A DNA stretch of 64,000 nucleotides from an uncultured Rivibacter sp. (GTDB taxonomy: Bacteria > Pseudomonadota > Gammaproteobacteria > Burkholderiales > Burkholderiaceae). The notes under the pieces are model-generated. The model searched no databases. It had not been told where the DNA came from and was given only the letters and a program-made list of their open reading frames with translations. Location: contig CAMLLU010000007.1 of the NCBI GenBank assembly GCA_946480925.1, positions 68,333 to 132,332 of the forward strand. The letters are read 5' to 3'. This document shows, piece after piece, positions 28,485 to 36,847 of this stretch. Position numbers and translations under genes: made by a program. Position 1 is the stretch's first letter. The number at the start of each line of letters is the position of its first letter.

Positions 28485-28833
28485 ATGACAGAACCCACCG
28501 CCGCCGAGGTTGCTGCCGCTCGAAGCATCGAGCCAGCCTCGCCGTGCCTGCAGTGCGGGGCGTGCTGCAGTGCGTTCCGCGTGTCCTTCTACTGGGCGGA
28601 AGCGGCCGAGCTGCCGCAGCGGTACGTCGAGCAGGTGAACCCCTGGTATGCCTGCATGGTCGGCACCAACAACGCAGCGCCGCGGTGCGCGGCGCTCGAA
28701 GGCGAGATCGGCGGTGCCGTGGGCTTGCCGCGTCTACGAGTCGCGGCCGCCGGCCTGCCGTGAGGTGCAGCCTGGTGACGAGCGGTGCAACAAGGCGAGG
28801 GCGCGGCATGGGCTTGCGCCGTTGAATCCATGA
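28485..28833 (+). pseudogene. YkgJ-family Cys-cluster protein, interrupted by a one-base frameshift
   Basis: From ATG 28485 the frame encodes CLQCGACCSAFRVSFYW and CAALEGEIGG, classic for YkgJ-family (CxxCxxCC, UPF0153) proteins that bind zinc or an iron-sulfur cluster. After GGAV it departs from the family and stops at 28763. The missing end, CRVYESRPPACREVQPG, is present in the next frame and runs to a stop at 28831-28833. Removing one T from the TT at 28725-28726 restores a full protein of about 115 residues. The restored stop overlaps the next gene's start as ATGA, so the operon arrangement is intact. This is either a recent mutation or a sequencing error. An upstream ATG at 28458 is possible. 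Confidence 0.85.
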
Positions 28834-30422
28834 CTCAAGAAGTGACCCGCCCGGACCATGCAATCGCCGCCAGTGCCCGGGCCGTGCGCCCCGCCGAAGT
28901 CGCACTGCTGGCCTCCGTCTTCGTGGTCGCTGCCTGCGGCCTCGTCTACGAGCTCGCGGCCGGGGCGCTGGCGAGCTACCTGCTCGGCGACTCGGTGCTG
29001 CAGTTCTCCACCATCATCGGCAGCTACCTCTTCGCGATGGGCGTGGGCTCGTGGCTCTCGCGCTTTCTCGAGCGCCAGCTCATCGCCCATTTCCTGCGCA
29101 TCGAGCTGTTCGTCGGGCTGGTGGGCGGGTTGATGCCGGCGGCGCTGTTCGTGGCGCACAGCTATCTGCCGGTCACCGCGGGCGTGTCGTTCCGCGTGCT
29201 GCTGTATTCGATGGTGCTGCTGGTGGGCACGCTGGTGGGGCTGGAGATCCCGCTGGTCATGCGCATCCTCAAGCACCACTTCCGCGAGCGCTATGCGCTC
29301 AAGGAGCTGGTGTCGCAGGTGCTCACCTTCGACTACCTCGGTGCGCTCGCCGTGTCGGTGGCCTTTCCGCTGCTGCTGGTGCCGCAGCTGGGGCTGGTGC
29401 GCACGGGGCTCTTCTTCGGGCTGCTCAACGTTGCCGTGGCGGTGTGGGCGCTGTGGCTCTTTCGCGCGGAGCTGCGGCAGTTCGGCGCGCACGCCGCGGC
29501 CTGCGTGGCGGCGGTGCTGGCGTTGCTCATCGCATTCGCTGGCGCCGACAAGCTCACCACCTGGGCCGACGACCGGTTTTACGGCGACGCCATCGTCTTC
29601 AACGAAACCACGCCCTACCAGCGCCTCGTCGTCACCTCCAACGCCGCGGGCGTGAGGCTCTTTCTCAACGGCAACCTGCAGTTCAACTCGAAAGACGAAT
29701 ACCGCTACCACGAGGCGCTGGTGCACCCGGCCATGGCCGCGCACGGCGCACCGAAGCGCGTGCTGGTGCTCGGCGGCGGTGACGGCATGGCCGTGCGCGA
29801 AGTGCTGCGCTACGCGAGCGTCGAGCAGGTCACGCTGGTAGAGCTCGACCCCGCGATGACGCGGTTGTTCTCGACCCAGCCGTTGCTGGCACGGCTCAAC
29901 GGCGGCGCGCTGCAATCGCCCAAGCTGCGCATCGTCAATCAAGACGCCTACACCTGGCTCGACACCCACCCCGACGAGATGTTCGACGTGATCGTGGTGG
30001 ACTTTCCCGATCCCACCAACTTCTCCATCGGCAAGCTCTACACCACGTCGTTCTACGCGCTGCTCGACCGGCACCTCGCCGCCAGCGGCTATGCGGTGGT
30101 GCAGACCACCTCGCCGCTCATCGCGCGCAAGAGCTACTGGACGGTGGTGGCCACGCTCGAAGCGGTGGGCCTTTCCACGCGGCCTTACCACGCGCACGTG
30201 CCGAGCTTCGGTGAATGGGGCTTCGTGCTGGCATCGCGGCGGCCGTGGGCACAGCCGCGCGCCCTGCCCGAAGGCTTGCGCTTTCTCAGCCTCGAAGGCC
30301 TGCCGGGCTTGTTCGCCTTTCCGCCCGACATGGCCCGAGTGAGCGCCGAGCCCAACCGCCTGAGCCACCAGAACCTCGTGCACACCTTCGAAGAGGAGTG
30401 GGGCCGAGTCCACCAACCCTGA
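28830..30422 (+). CDS. Membrane-embedded spermidine-synthase-like protein (polyamine aminopropyltransferase fold)
   Basis: A 530-residue fusion of a membrane domain, with about seven hydrophobic helices in residues 20-230, to a SpeE-like methyltransferase-fold domain (about 245-500). The nucleotide-binding loop LVLGGGDGMAVREVL, the acidic VELDPAM and the VDFPDPTNFSIGKLY segment correspond to the decarboxylated-SAM and polyamine-binding parts of spermidine synthase. Whether it makes polyamines is unknown; membrane-linked SpeE homologues are widespread and poorly characterised. ATG 28830 overlaps the repaired ykgJ-like stop by 4 nt, and its stop overlaps the next start (TGATG), so three genes are translationally coupled. 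Confidence 0.86.
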   Translation: MTQEVTRPDHAIAASARAVRPAEVALLASVFVVAACGLVYELAAGALASYLLGDSVLQFSTIIGSYLFAMGVGSWLSRFLERQLIAHFLRIELFVGLVGGLMPAALFVAHSYLPVTAGVSFRVLLYSMVLLVGTLVGLEIPLVMRILKHHFRERYALKELVSQVLTFDYLGALAVSVAFPLLLVPQLGLVRTGLFFGLLNVAVAVWALWLFRAELRQFGAHAAACVAAVLALLIAFAGADKLTTWADDRFYGDAIVFNETTPYQRLVVTSNAAGVRLFLNGNLQFNSKDEYRYHEALVHPAMAAHGAPKRVLVLGGGDGMAVREVLRYASVEQVTLVELDPAMTRLFSTQPLLARLNGGALQSPKLRIVNQDAYTWLDTHPDEMFDVIVVDFPDPTNFSIGKLYTTSFYALLDRHLAASGYAVVQTTSPLIARKSYWTVVATLEAVGLSTRPYHAHVPSFGEWGFVLASRRPWAQPRALPEGLRFLSLEGLPGLFAFPPDMARVSAEPNRLSHQNLVHTFEEEWGRVHQP

Positions 30423-32059
30423 TGGGCGCGATGCCGCTGAAGCGCCGCACCCTGCTTGCGTGGTCAGCCGCGGGTGCCGCAGGCCTTGCCGGCTGCCGTG
30501 CAGACCGACCGCCGCTGCAGGGCGGTTGGGTGGGGGCTTCACACGAGCGTGGGCACGCATGGCGTGACGGCCGATTGCAGCGCGGCGATGCCGGCCATGC
30601 CAGGCGTGTTGATGTCGCCATCGTCGGCGCGGGCGTTGCGGGCCTGTCGGTGGCTCGAGCGTTGCGCCGCGCGGGCGTCGAAGACCTGCGCCTCTTCGAA
30701 CTCGAAGACCAGGCCGGCGGCAACAGCCGCGGCCACCAGATGGGCGGCATGCGTTGCCCTTTGGGCGCTCACTACCTGCCTACGCCCGGACCGCATGCAC
30801 GGGCGGTGAGCGAATGGCTGCACGAGATCGGCATCGCGCGCCACGAGCTGGGCCGCACCGTGTATGACGAACGCCACCTGTGCCATGCCCCGCAGGAGCG
30901 GCTGTTCATCGGAGGCCCCACGCACGGGCAGTGGCAGGAAGGCCTGCTGCCGGTGCAAGGCGCATCGGCCGACACGCTCGCGCAGTACCGCCGCTTCGCG
31001 CGCGTGGTGCGCGAGCTGCAGGCCAGCCACCCTTTCCGTTTGCCCACGGCGCAGGCGCCATGGACGCCCGGTCTGGCCGCGCTCGACGCACAGCCTTTCG
31101 ACCAATGGCTGCAGGCGCAAGGTTTCAGCGACACCTGGCTGCGCGGCTACCTCGACTATTGCTGCCGCGACGACTACGGCGCCGGCCTCGAGCAGGTCTC
31201 GGCCTGGGCCGGCCTGCACTACTTCGCGAGCCGCCACGGCTTCCACGCGCCGGGTGATGAAGAAGTGCCCGAGGCCGAGCGCGACGCGGTGCTCACCTGG
31301 CCCGAGGGCAATGCATGGCTCGCTGAACGCCTCGCCGCTGGCCTGGGCGAACGCCTGCAGACTGGCGCGGTGCTCACGCGCGTGTCGCCTGGCCGCGAGG
31401 CGGTGACGCTGGAGTCGTGGAACGCCGCGCAGCAGCGGCCCGAGCGCTGGCTCGCAAAACACGTCGTGATGTGCGTGCCGTTGTTCATCGCCGCACGGCT
31501 CGTCGATGCGCCGCCTTCCGCGCTGCGCGATGCTGCCGCGGCCATGCGCTACGCGCCGTGGCTGGTGAGCAACCTCCAGCTGAGCGCACCGCTGCTCGAC
31601 CGCATTGGCGTACCACCCGCGTGGGACAACGTGGTCCACGGCGGCAAGACGCTCGGCTATGTAGATGCGCAGCACCAAAGCCTGCGGCCGGTGCGCGGCG
31701 CCACCGTGCTCACGCACTACTGGGCGCTCGGCGGCCGTTCGCTGGAAGAGCTCAAGGCGCAGCGGCAACGCCTGCTCGCCGAGCCATGGCAGAACTGTGC
31801 GCAGGCGGTCATCGACGAACTGGTGCCGGTGCACCCAGACCTGCCCGGGAAGCTGCAGCGCATCGACCTTATGCGCTATGGCCACGCGATGAGCGTCCCC
31901 ACGCCCGGCCTGCGCAGCAGTGCGGCGCTCGCGGCGCTGGCGCAGCCACAAGGTCGGCTGCACTTCGCGCATGCCGACCTGTCGGGCTATTCGGTGTTCG
32001 AGGAGGCGTTCACGTGGGGCGTGGTGGTCGGAGCGAGGGTGGCGCGTTCTTCGACATAG
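30422..32059 (+). CDS. FAD-dependent amine-oxidase-like lipoprotein
   Basis: A 545-residue flavoprotein. The N-terminus KRRTLLAWSAAGAAGLAGC combines a twin-Arg motif with a lipobox Cys, indicating an exported, probably Tat-translocated lipoprotein. The Rossmann motif VAIVGAGVAGLSVARAL (about residues 63-79) is followed by the ELEDQAGGNSRG segment of the flavin amine oxidase superfamily. C-terminal HADLSGYSVFEEAFTWG is the FAD-binding end of the fold. By neighbourhood, a polyamine or a polyamine-derived amine is a possible substrate, but this is inference. The start ATG 30422 shares one base with the stop of the spermidine-synthase-like gene. Confidence 0.83.
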   Translation: MGAMPLKRRTLLAWSAAGAAGLAGCRADRPPLQGGWVGASHERGHAWRDGRLQRGDAGHARRVDVAIVGAGVAGLSVARALRRAGVEDLRLFELEDQAGGNSRGHQMGGMRCPLGAHYLPTPGPHARAVSEWLHEIGIARHELGRTVYDERHLCHAPQERLFIGGPTHGQWQEGLLPVQGASADTLAQYRRFARVVRELQASHPFRLPTAQAPWTPGLAALDAQPFDQWLQAQGFSDTWLRGYLDYCCRDDYGAGLEQVSAWAGLHYFASRHGFHAPGDEEVPEAERDAVLTWPEGNAWLAERLAAGLGERLQTGAVLTRVSPGREAVTLESWNAAQQRPERWLAKHVVMCVPLFIAARLVDAPPSALRDAAAAMRYAPWLVSNLQLSAPLLDRIGVPPAWDNVVHGGKTLGYVDAQHQSLRPVRGATVLTHYWALGGRSLEELKAQRQRLLAEPWQNCAQAVIDELVPVHPDLPGKLQRIDLMRYGHAMSVPTPGLRSSAALAALAQPQGRLHFAHADLSGYSVFEEAFTWGVVVGARVARSST

Positions 32060-32085
32060 GCAATGGCGGAGCGGAGGGAGTTTTC

Positions 32086-33942
32086 ATGCACGAACCGGTG
32101 GTGAGCGCGGCTGTGGAGGCACAGGTGCCGCAGAGAGCCAGCAGCGCGGCAGAGCGCTGGCAACTCGCGGCCTGGGCGGTGGGAGGGTCCTGTGTGTATC
32201 AGTTCTTTCTGCTCGCACCTTGGGCGTTCAGCCTCGGCATGGGTGCGCTGGTGTTCAACCGTGTCGAAGTCTGGTGGCTTGCAGGTGCGGCAATGCTGTT
32301 CCTGGCTTGGCTGCATCAACCGAGCACACGCCTGAAAGGGCGCGAGCTGCGAAGCGATGAAGTGCCGCAGCTGTTTCAAACGATCGACGAGTTGCGGCAG
32401 GCGCTGCGCACCCCGCGCATCGACACCGTGCTGTTGACGGACGACTTCAATGCCAGTGCTGCCGAACTGGGGCGAGGCTTCAGCCTGCGGCCAACGAGGC
32501 GCGTGTTGCTGCTGGGGCAGCCATTGCTGTCATTGCTGGATGAGCAAGCTCTGCGCGCCGTGCTGGCTCACGAGTTGGCGCACTTTTCGCATCGGCATGG
32601 CAGGCTGGGGCATTGGGTCTATCGCACGCGCCTTGCATGGTTGCACCTGACCGACTCGAACGAGGACGATTCGTTGTTCGACCGTGCTGCAACCGGCTTC
32701 GCTCGCCGCTTTGCTCCGTGGTTCTCACAGCGCAGCTTTGCGTATTCACGCGCTTGTGAATTCGAGGCCGACCGTGCAGCTGCGGATGTGATCGGTCGTG
32801 TCGACTACGCCAGGGCTCTGCAGCGTGCAACGCTGGCAATCGCCGTCGCTCCAGCTCGCACGCAGATCGGTTTGCTGGAGATGCAGGCGGAACATGCCGA
32901 GCCGCCGCAGGACTTGACCGCGTGGCGCCAGCACTGGTATCGAACACTGCCACCTTCACCGCGCGAGCGCGAGCAACTGTGGGCTGAGCCGCCGAAAGCT
33001 GACGATACCCACCCAACGCTGCGTGAGCGTTGCCATGCGCTCGGCGTGACGCTTGATGCCAAGGCGGATGAAGCGTCAATGTCGATCACGGGCAATACCT
33101 TTTGTGCCGGCGAAGCGCTGCTGGGTCCGTCGTGGCACACGCTGGTCGGCGAGGCCGACTCGGCCTGCAGGCAGCAACTGGGTCAGTCTTGGGGCACGTG
33201 GCACGCGGTACAGGCTGTCCTGCGATCCAGACTGGCTTTTCCCGACGCTGCCAAGATGTCGCACGCCGAGCTGCTGCGTTTCGAAGCTGTGATGCAGCCA
33301 TCTGGAACGAAAGCGGAAATCGCTTGGCCTGTCGCAGACGATGCTTCCACTGAAGCGAACTACCTCGTCGGGTGTTCGCTGCTGCGGCAAGGCAGCCGGC
33401 AGGGCGTCGACCTGCTGAGGCAGTGCATCAACGCTGATGCCAGCTGGGCCGCTGCTGCCCGTGCCGCCTTGCATGAGTTGGGAGAACGTCAGCTGGCAGA
33501 CGACGAGCAACTGCAGAACCTTGCGTTGCTCGACCAAGCCCGCGAACGGCGCAGTCAGGTAGCGCAAGCGGCACGTGAACGCCTGCTCGACGGCCGCTTC
33601 GGGACGCCGATAGGCGCATCAACCGGGGTTGCCGTTGAAGCTCTGGCAGCGGCCCTGCGGGCTTGCCCACCTCTCGACGCAGCGTGGTGTTTTGCCGAGG
33701 AAGTCGCGCTCGATGAGCGCAGGCGCTACCCGGTGTGCGTGTTGTTGTTGCGGGTCGATCCGCGAGCGGCCGAAACGGCTGGTACCGATGAAGACCGTAT
33801 CGCCGAACTGGGTGGCGAACTGCTCTCTGCACTGTGGCCTGCGAACGTCGTGCGCATGGTGCACACGGTGTTCACGACGGAAGCCATGCCTGCCTCATTC
33901 GAAGCTGCCTTGGCTGCGGCAGCCAAGGCGCGCTTGCGTTGA
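32086..33942 (+). CDS. M48-family membrane zinc metalloprotease with long C-terminal extension
   Basis: A 618-residue protein. Two N-terminal hydrophobic segments (about residues 28-75) precede the catalytic HELAHFSHRHG (HExxH) and the third zinc ligand in EFEADRAA, the gluzincin M48 signature of HtpX/Ste24-like proteases. The last roughly 350 residues form a helical extension I do not recognise. HtpX-type enzymes remove damaged membrane proteins, which fits the membrane-stress neighbourhood. AGGGAG lies 5-10 nt before ATG 32086. By eye the codon choice is less GC-biased than that of the neighbouring genes, hinting at later acquisition. Confidence 0.85.
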   Translation: MHEPVVSAAVEAQVPQRASSAAERWQLAAWAVGGSCVYQFFLLAPWAFSLGMGALVFNRVEVWWLAGAAMLFLAWLHQPSTRLKGRELRSDEVPQLFQTIDELRQALRTPRIDTVLLTDDFNASAAELGRGFSLRPTRRVLLLGQPLLSLLDEQALRAVLAHELAHFSHRHGRLGHWVYRTRLAWLHLTDSNEDDSLFDRAATGFARRFAPWFSQRSFAYSRACEFEADRAAADVIGRVDYARALQRATLAIAVAPARTQIGLLEMQAEHAEPPQDLTAWRQHWYRTLPPSPREREQLWAEPPKADDTHPTLRERCHALGVTLDAKADEASMSITGNTFCAGEALLGPSWHTLVGEADSACRQQLGQSWGTWHAVQAVLRSRLAFPDAAKMSHAELLRFEAVMQPSGTKAEIAWPVADDASTEANYLVGCSLLRQGSRQGVDLLRQCINADASWAAAARAALHELGERQLADDEQLQNLALLDQARERRSQVAQAARERLLDGRFGTPIGASTGVAVEALAAALRACPPLDAAWCFAEEVALDERRRYPVCVLLLRVDPRAAETAGTDEDRIAELGGELLSALWPANVVRMVHTVFTTEAMPASFEAALAAAAKARLR

Positions 33943-33944
33943 CT

Positions 33945-34397
33945 TCAAGCGATCCTCTTCGCCATGAACAGGCTCAGCGGATCTTCCTTGTAGTCGCCGA
34001 ACGGCCCGCGCTTTTCGTATCCGAAGCGCTTGTACAGGCCGATCGCCTCGTCCTGCAAGATGCCGGTTTCCAGCTGCAGCAGCGTGCAGCCGCGTTCGCG
34101 TGCGGCGTTCTCCAGGAAGGCCAGCAGGGCCTTGGCGACGCCCTGGCCGCGCAGCCTGGGGTGCACGTACATCCGCTTGATCTCGCCGTATTCAGCGCCC
34201 AGCACGATGGCGCCGCAGGCGCCGGCCATGCCGTCGCTGCCGCGCGCCACGGCAAACAGCACGTGCGGCTGCTTGAGCGTGGCGATGTCGACGAAGTGGT
34301 TGCTTTCGGGCGGATACAGCGAGCTCTGGTAGCGGTCGAGTTCGGTGATGAGGTCGATCACGTCGGGCTGGTCGGGCGATTCGAGGGCGATGTTCAT
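33945..34397 (-). CDS. GNAT-family N-acetyltransferase
   Basis: A 150-residue Gcn5-related acetyltransferase. The acetyl-CoA pyrophosphate-binding motif A is clear: IKRMYVHPRLRGQGVAKALL (R/Q-x-x-G-x-G/A), followed by the motif B region LYKRFGYEKRGPFG. The substrate is not predictable. Its start overlaps the stop of the next upstream GNAT gene (34394-34397), so lysE-like, GNAT and GNAT genes form one leftward operon. It is convergent with the M48 gene with a 2 bp gap. Confidence 0.87.
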   Translation of the reverse strand: MNIALESPDQPDVIDLITELDRYQSSLYPPESNHFVDIATLKQPHVLFAVARGSDGMAGACGAIVLGAEYGEIKRMYVHPRLRGQGVAKALLAFLENAARERGCTLLQLETGILQDEAIGLYKRFGYEKRGPFGDYKEDPLSLFMAKRIA

Positions 34398-34987
34398 GCG
34401 GGCAAGGAAACGAGCGCGGGGCGCACCATGATGTGATCGGTCTGTCGGTCGGAGCCGACCCAGAAGTCGGCACTGCCGGCGACGTGGAAGCCATGCTTGG
34501 CATAGAAGGCCACGGCGCGCGGATTCTCCGTCCACACGCTCAGCCACGCCGAGGCGGCGCCGAGAGTGCCGTGTGCTGCGGCCAACGTGGCCTGCATCAA
34601 CTCGGTGGCAACGCCGCTGCCGTGCCAGCGGCCCTCTACATAGAAGCGCCGCAACTCCACGGGCGTGCTGCTCTCCACGCAGGGCGGTGCCGGCTGGCGG
34701 CGCAGCTGGGCATAACCAGCGAGTTCATCGTTCGCGGTCACGGCCAGCAGCGTCACGTAGTCGGGGTGTTGCAGCTCTTCGGCCTGCTGCGCTACGCCGA
34801 AGGACTTGGCGAGGTGGGCGGCCAGGTCCTGTGGATCGTTCTGCGTGCCGAAGGCCTGCTCGAAGCAGCGTGCGGCAAACGGTGCGAGCACGGCGGCGTC
34901 GGCCGGGGCCGCGCGGCGGATGGCAAAGCGGGTGATCGTCGTCATGGGGTCGGTCATGTCGAACGGTTGGTTGTCCATGCAGTTCAT
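34394..34987 (-). CDS. Second GNAT-family N-acetyltransferase
   Basis: A 197-residue acetyltransferase of the GNAT fold with the core YAQLRRQPAP, LRRFYVEGRWHGSGVATELM (motif A) and AVAFYAKHGFHVAG (motif B). ATG 34987 forms an ATGA overlap with the LysE stop and is preferred for coupling; ATG 34957 or 34945, closer to the conserved TRFAIRRA start, are alternatives that would shorten the protein by 10-14 residues. Small-molecule acetylation and export by the linked LysE-type carrier could be related functions, but no substrate can be named. Confidence 0.84.
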   Translation of the reverse strand: MNCMDNQPFDMTDPMTTITRFAIRRAAPADAAVLAPFAARCFEQAFGTQNDPQDLAAHLAKSFGVAQQAEELQHPDYVTLLAVTANDELAGYAQLRRQPAPPCVESSTPVELRRFYVEGRWHGSGVATELMQATLAAAHGTLGAASAWLSVWTENPRAVAFYAKHGFHVAGSADFWVGSDRQTDHIMVRPALVSLPA

Positions 34988-35655
34988 GCAACACGCAGGC
35001 TGGTGGTTACCACCGTGCTGGCCGCGGCCAGCAGTGCCACGCCGGCCAGGGCGTCGAGCATGCGCCGGCCGGTGGCGCCTTGCAACCACAGCCGGGCCTT
35101 CGAGGCCGCCAGGCTGTAAGCCAGCAGCACCGGGTATTCGATCACGATGGCCAGCAGGCCCAGCATCATGATGCGCAGCGGTGCGCCATCGGCCGAGCCG
35201 GCGAAGGTAGGCAGCAGCGCGCAGAAGAACACCACCGACTTCGGGTTGGTACCCTGCAGCAGAAAGCTCTGCCGGAACAGCGACCACGCCGGTGCCGACC
35301 GCGGCAGCGCTGCCGCGGTGCGAGCACTCGGCCGCGCCCATGCACCCTTGAGGCTCTTCAAGCCCAGCCACGCCAGGTAGGCCATGCCGCACCACTTGAT
35401 GAGCTCGAAGAGCTGCGGCACCGCGAGGATCAACGCGCCCAACCCCAGCGCTGCCAGCAGTATGTACATCGCGTTGGCGCTCAGGATGCCGGCAATGCTG
35501 GCCTGCCCCGAGCGTGCGCCATTGACCATGCTGTGCCCCAGCACCTGCATCACCGCTGGCCCGGGCGTGATGTTGAGCAGCGTGCTGGTGGTCACGAAGG
35601 CGGCGAGCCAGGTGCCGCTGATGCCGAAGACGGTGAGGTGTGTTGTGGTGTCCAT
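34984..35655 (-). CDS. LysE/RhtB-family amino-acid exporter
   Basis: A 223-residue inner-membrane protein with about six hydrophobic helices and the family signature NITPGPAVMQVLGHSMVNGARSG split over residues about 25-48; the TNPKSVVFFCALLPTF segment is also typical of RhtB-type carriers. These export amino acids or their analogues by proton antiport. ATG 35655 (MDTTTHLTV) was preferred to the in-frame start nine codons upstream. First gene of a three-gene leftward operon with two GNAT acetyltransferases. Confidence 0.88.
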   Translation of the reverse strand: MDTTTHLTVFGISGTWLAAFVTTSTLLNITPGPAVMQVLGHSMVNGARSGQASIAGILSANAMYILLAALGLGALILAVPQLFELIKWCGMAYLAWLGLKSLKGAWARPSARTAAALPRSAPAWSLFRQSFLLQGTNPKSVVFFCALLPTFAGSADGAPLRIMMLGLLAIVIEYPVLLAYSLAASKARLWLQGATGRRMLDALAGVALLAAASTVVTTSLRVA

Positions 35656-35741
35656 GCCCCGCATCGTGCGGGCGAAGGGCATGAATGGGATGAGTGGATG
35701 GATGAGGCAGTTGGATGGATCGCAGAGCTACATCCACCAAC

Positions 35742-35770
35742 AAAAAGGGCCACCCCTACGAGCGGCCCCT
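35742..35770 (-). terminator. Terminator of the leftward PEP-CTERM gene
   Basis: On the minus strand, GGGGCC (35769-35764) pairs with GGCCC (35751-35747) across a 12-nt loop and is followed directly by TTTTT (35746-35742). It is about 40 nt past the PEP-CTERM stop. Confidence 0.65.
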
Positions 35771-35810
35771 TTCTCCTGATGGTTCGTCAACCGAACCTTG
35801 CCCAGCCTGG

Positions 35811-36398
35811 CTATTCCATTGGGCGGCGGCGCCGGGCCAGCCAGCCGACGATGCCCAGGCCGGCGGCCAGCAGCGCGTACGTCTGCGGCTCGGGTATCGG
35901 CGTGATGAGCGCCGCGTGGGACAGCTCTTGCGTCATGCCATTGCCGTTCACCGACACGCCGAGCATCGAATAGTCGATGCTCGTGATGCCGGCGGCACCC
36001 CCGTTGAACAGGTACATGCTGAACGAGTTGGCCCCCATCAACGAGATCGCAAAGAAGCCGGTGACCGGGTTGTCGAAGGTCAGCGTGCCGGACGTTCCGT
36101 TGGAGCTGGCCGTGAACGGACCGCTGCCGGCGTCGTCGCTCTTGCCGACGAGCACCCATGGCACGTTGCCGACGAACGCACTGAAGTCCATTTGCGCCTG
36201 CATCAGGAAGTCATCGTGCTGCTGCACGTCGTTGCCCGCCCAGGCACCCGAGCAGGCGAGTGCATCCGGCTCGAAGCCCGAAACCATGACCCCGCCGTTG
36301 TTGCAACTGAGACCCGTGGCGGTGAGAGCCGCCTGGGCCGGCAAGGCCAGTGCAGTTACCGACACTGTCGACAAGAGAGAGCGTGTTAGCCAATGCAT
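35811..36398 (-). CDS. PEP-CTERM sorting-domain protein, secreted
   Basis: A 195-residue protein with a signal peptide (cleavage near ALPAQA-ALT), a beta-rich body with one likely disulfide (GLSCNNGG and LACSGAW) and a C-terminal tail IPEPQTYALL, a hydrophobic helix and RRRRP, typical of exosortase substrates. The strand-rich FDNPVTGFFAISLMG type body is common in small PEP-CTERM proteins of unknown function. GGAGG lies 6 nt before ATG 36398. Not next to the exosortase; XrtB at 23255 is the only candidate enzyme in the window. Confidence 0.88.
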   Translation of the reverse strand: MHWLTRSLLSTVSVTALALPAQAALTATGLSCNNGGVMVSGFEPDALACSGAWAGNDVQQHDDFLMQAQMDFSAFVGNVPWVLVGKSDDAGSGPFTASSNGTSGTLTFDNPVTGFFAISLMGANSFSMYLFNGGAAGITSIDYSMLGVSVNGNGMTQELSHAALITPIPEPQTYALLAAGLGIVGWLARRRRPME

Positions 36399-36847
36399 GG
36401 CAACCTCCAAGGTTGTGGAGCCGATGTTGAGTGCCGTCGCGCTTGAGCTACCGAGACAATAGGCGCTGCCTCTGCAGAAGGGTGTTTCCTGCACCCTCTC
36501 GTCTCAGTCTTCACCTTTCGATACTGCTGCAAGCGAAGGTTGGGGTTTGAGGCTGGTGTCCCTCGTATGCGCAGATGCGTGGCGGATCGTTGCTTGGCTC
36601 GCTCATCGCGAGCGATGCACCTGACTGCGCTGGCTAGCCGCTGCGCGACACCGCCTCGGAACCGGGCGGGAAGAAGCCAGCAGCTACAGTTGCCCACAGT
36701 CAGGATCACGCAAGGCCATCCCGGCCCCGATCAAGTTCAGTCGGCAGGTGGGTCAAATCAAGGTCGGAACGGAAGGCTGCTTGTTCGCCACGAAGCGTGA
36801 AGGCTAGTACCGTTTCGGGGTTGATCGCGGAAGTCCACAAAGCCTCC
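36399..36847. other. 449 bp without a recognisable gene
   Basis: This gap lies between the leftward PEP-CTERM start and the LysR stop. Its base composition is less GC-rich than its flanks. I find no convincing protein, RNA gene or strong promoter; the leader and control region of the PEP-CTERM gene must lie in its left part. A small RNA cannot be excluded. Confidence 0.5.

Noticed and set aside
28458..28763. Treating the YkgJ-like ORF as a complete short protein
   Set aside because: The conserved second half is in the adjacent frame and reconnects with one base removed, so the early stop is not natural for the family.
35656..35742. Short GGATG-type repeats upstream of the LysE gene as a tandem repeat
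   Set aside because: Only three or four imperfect copies over about 40 bp; no evidence of function.
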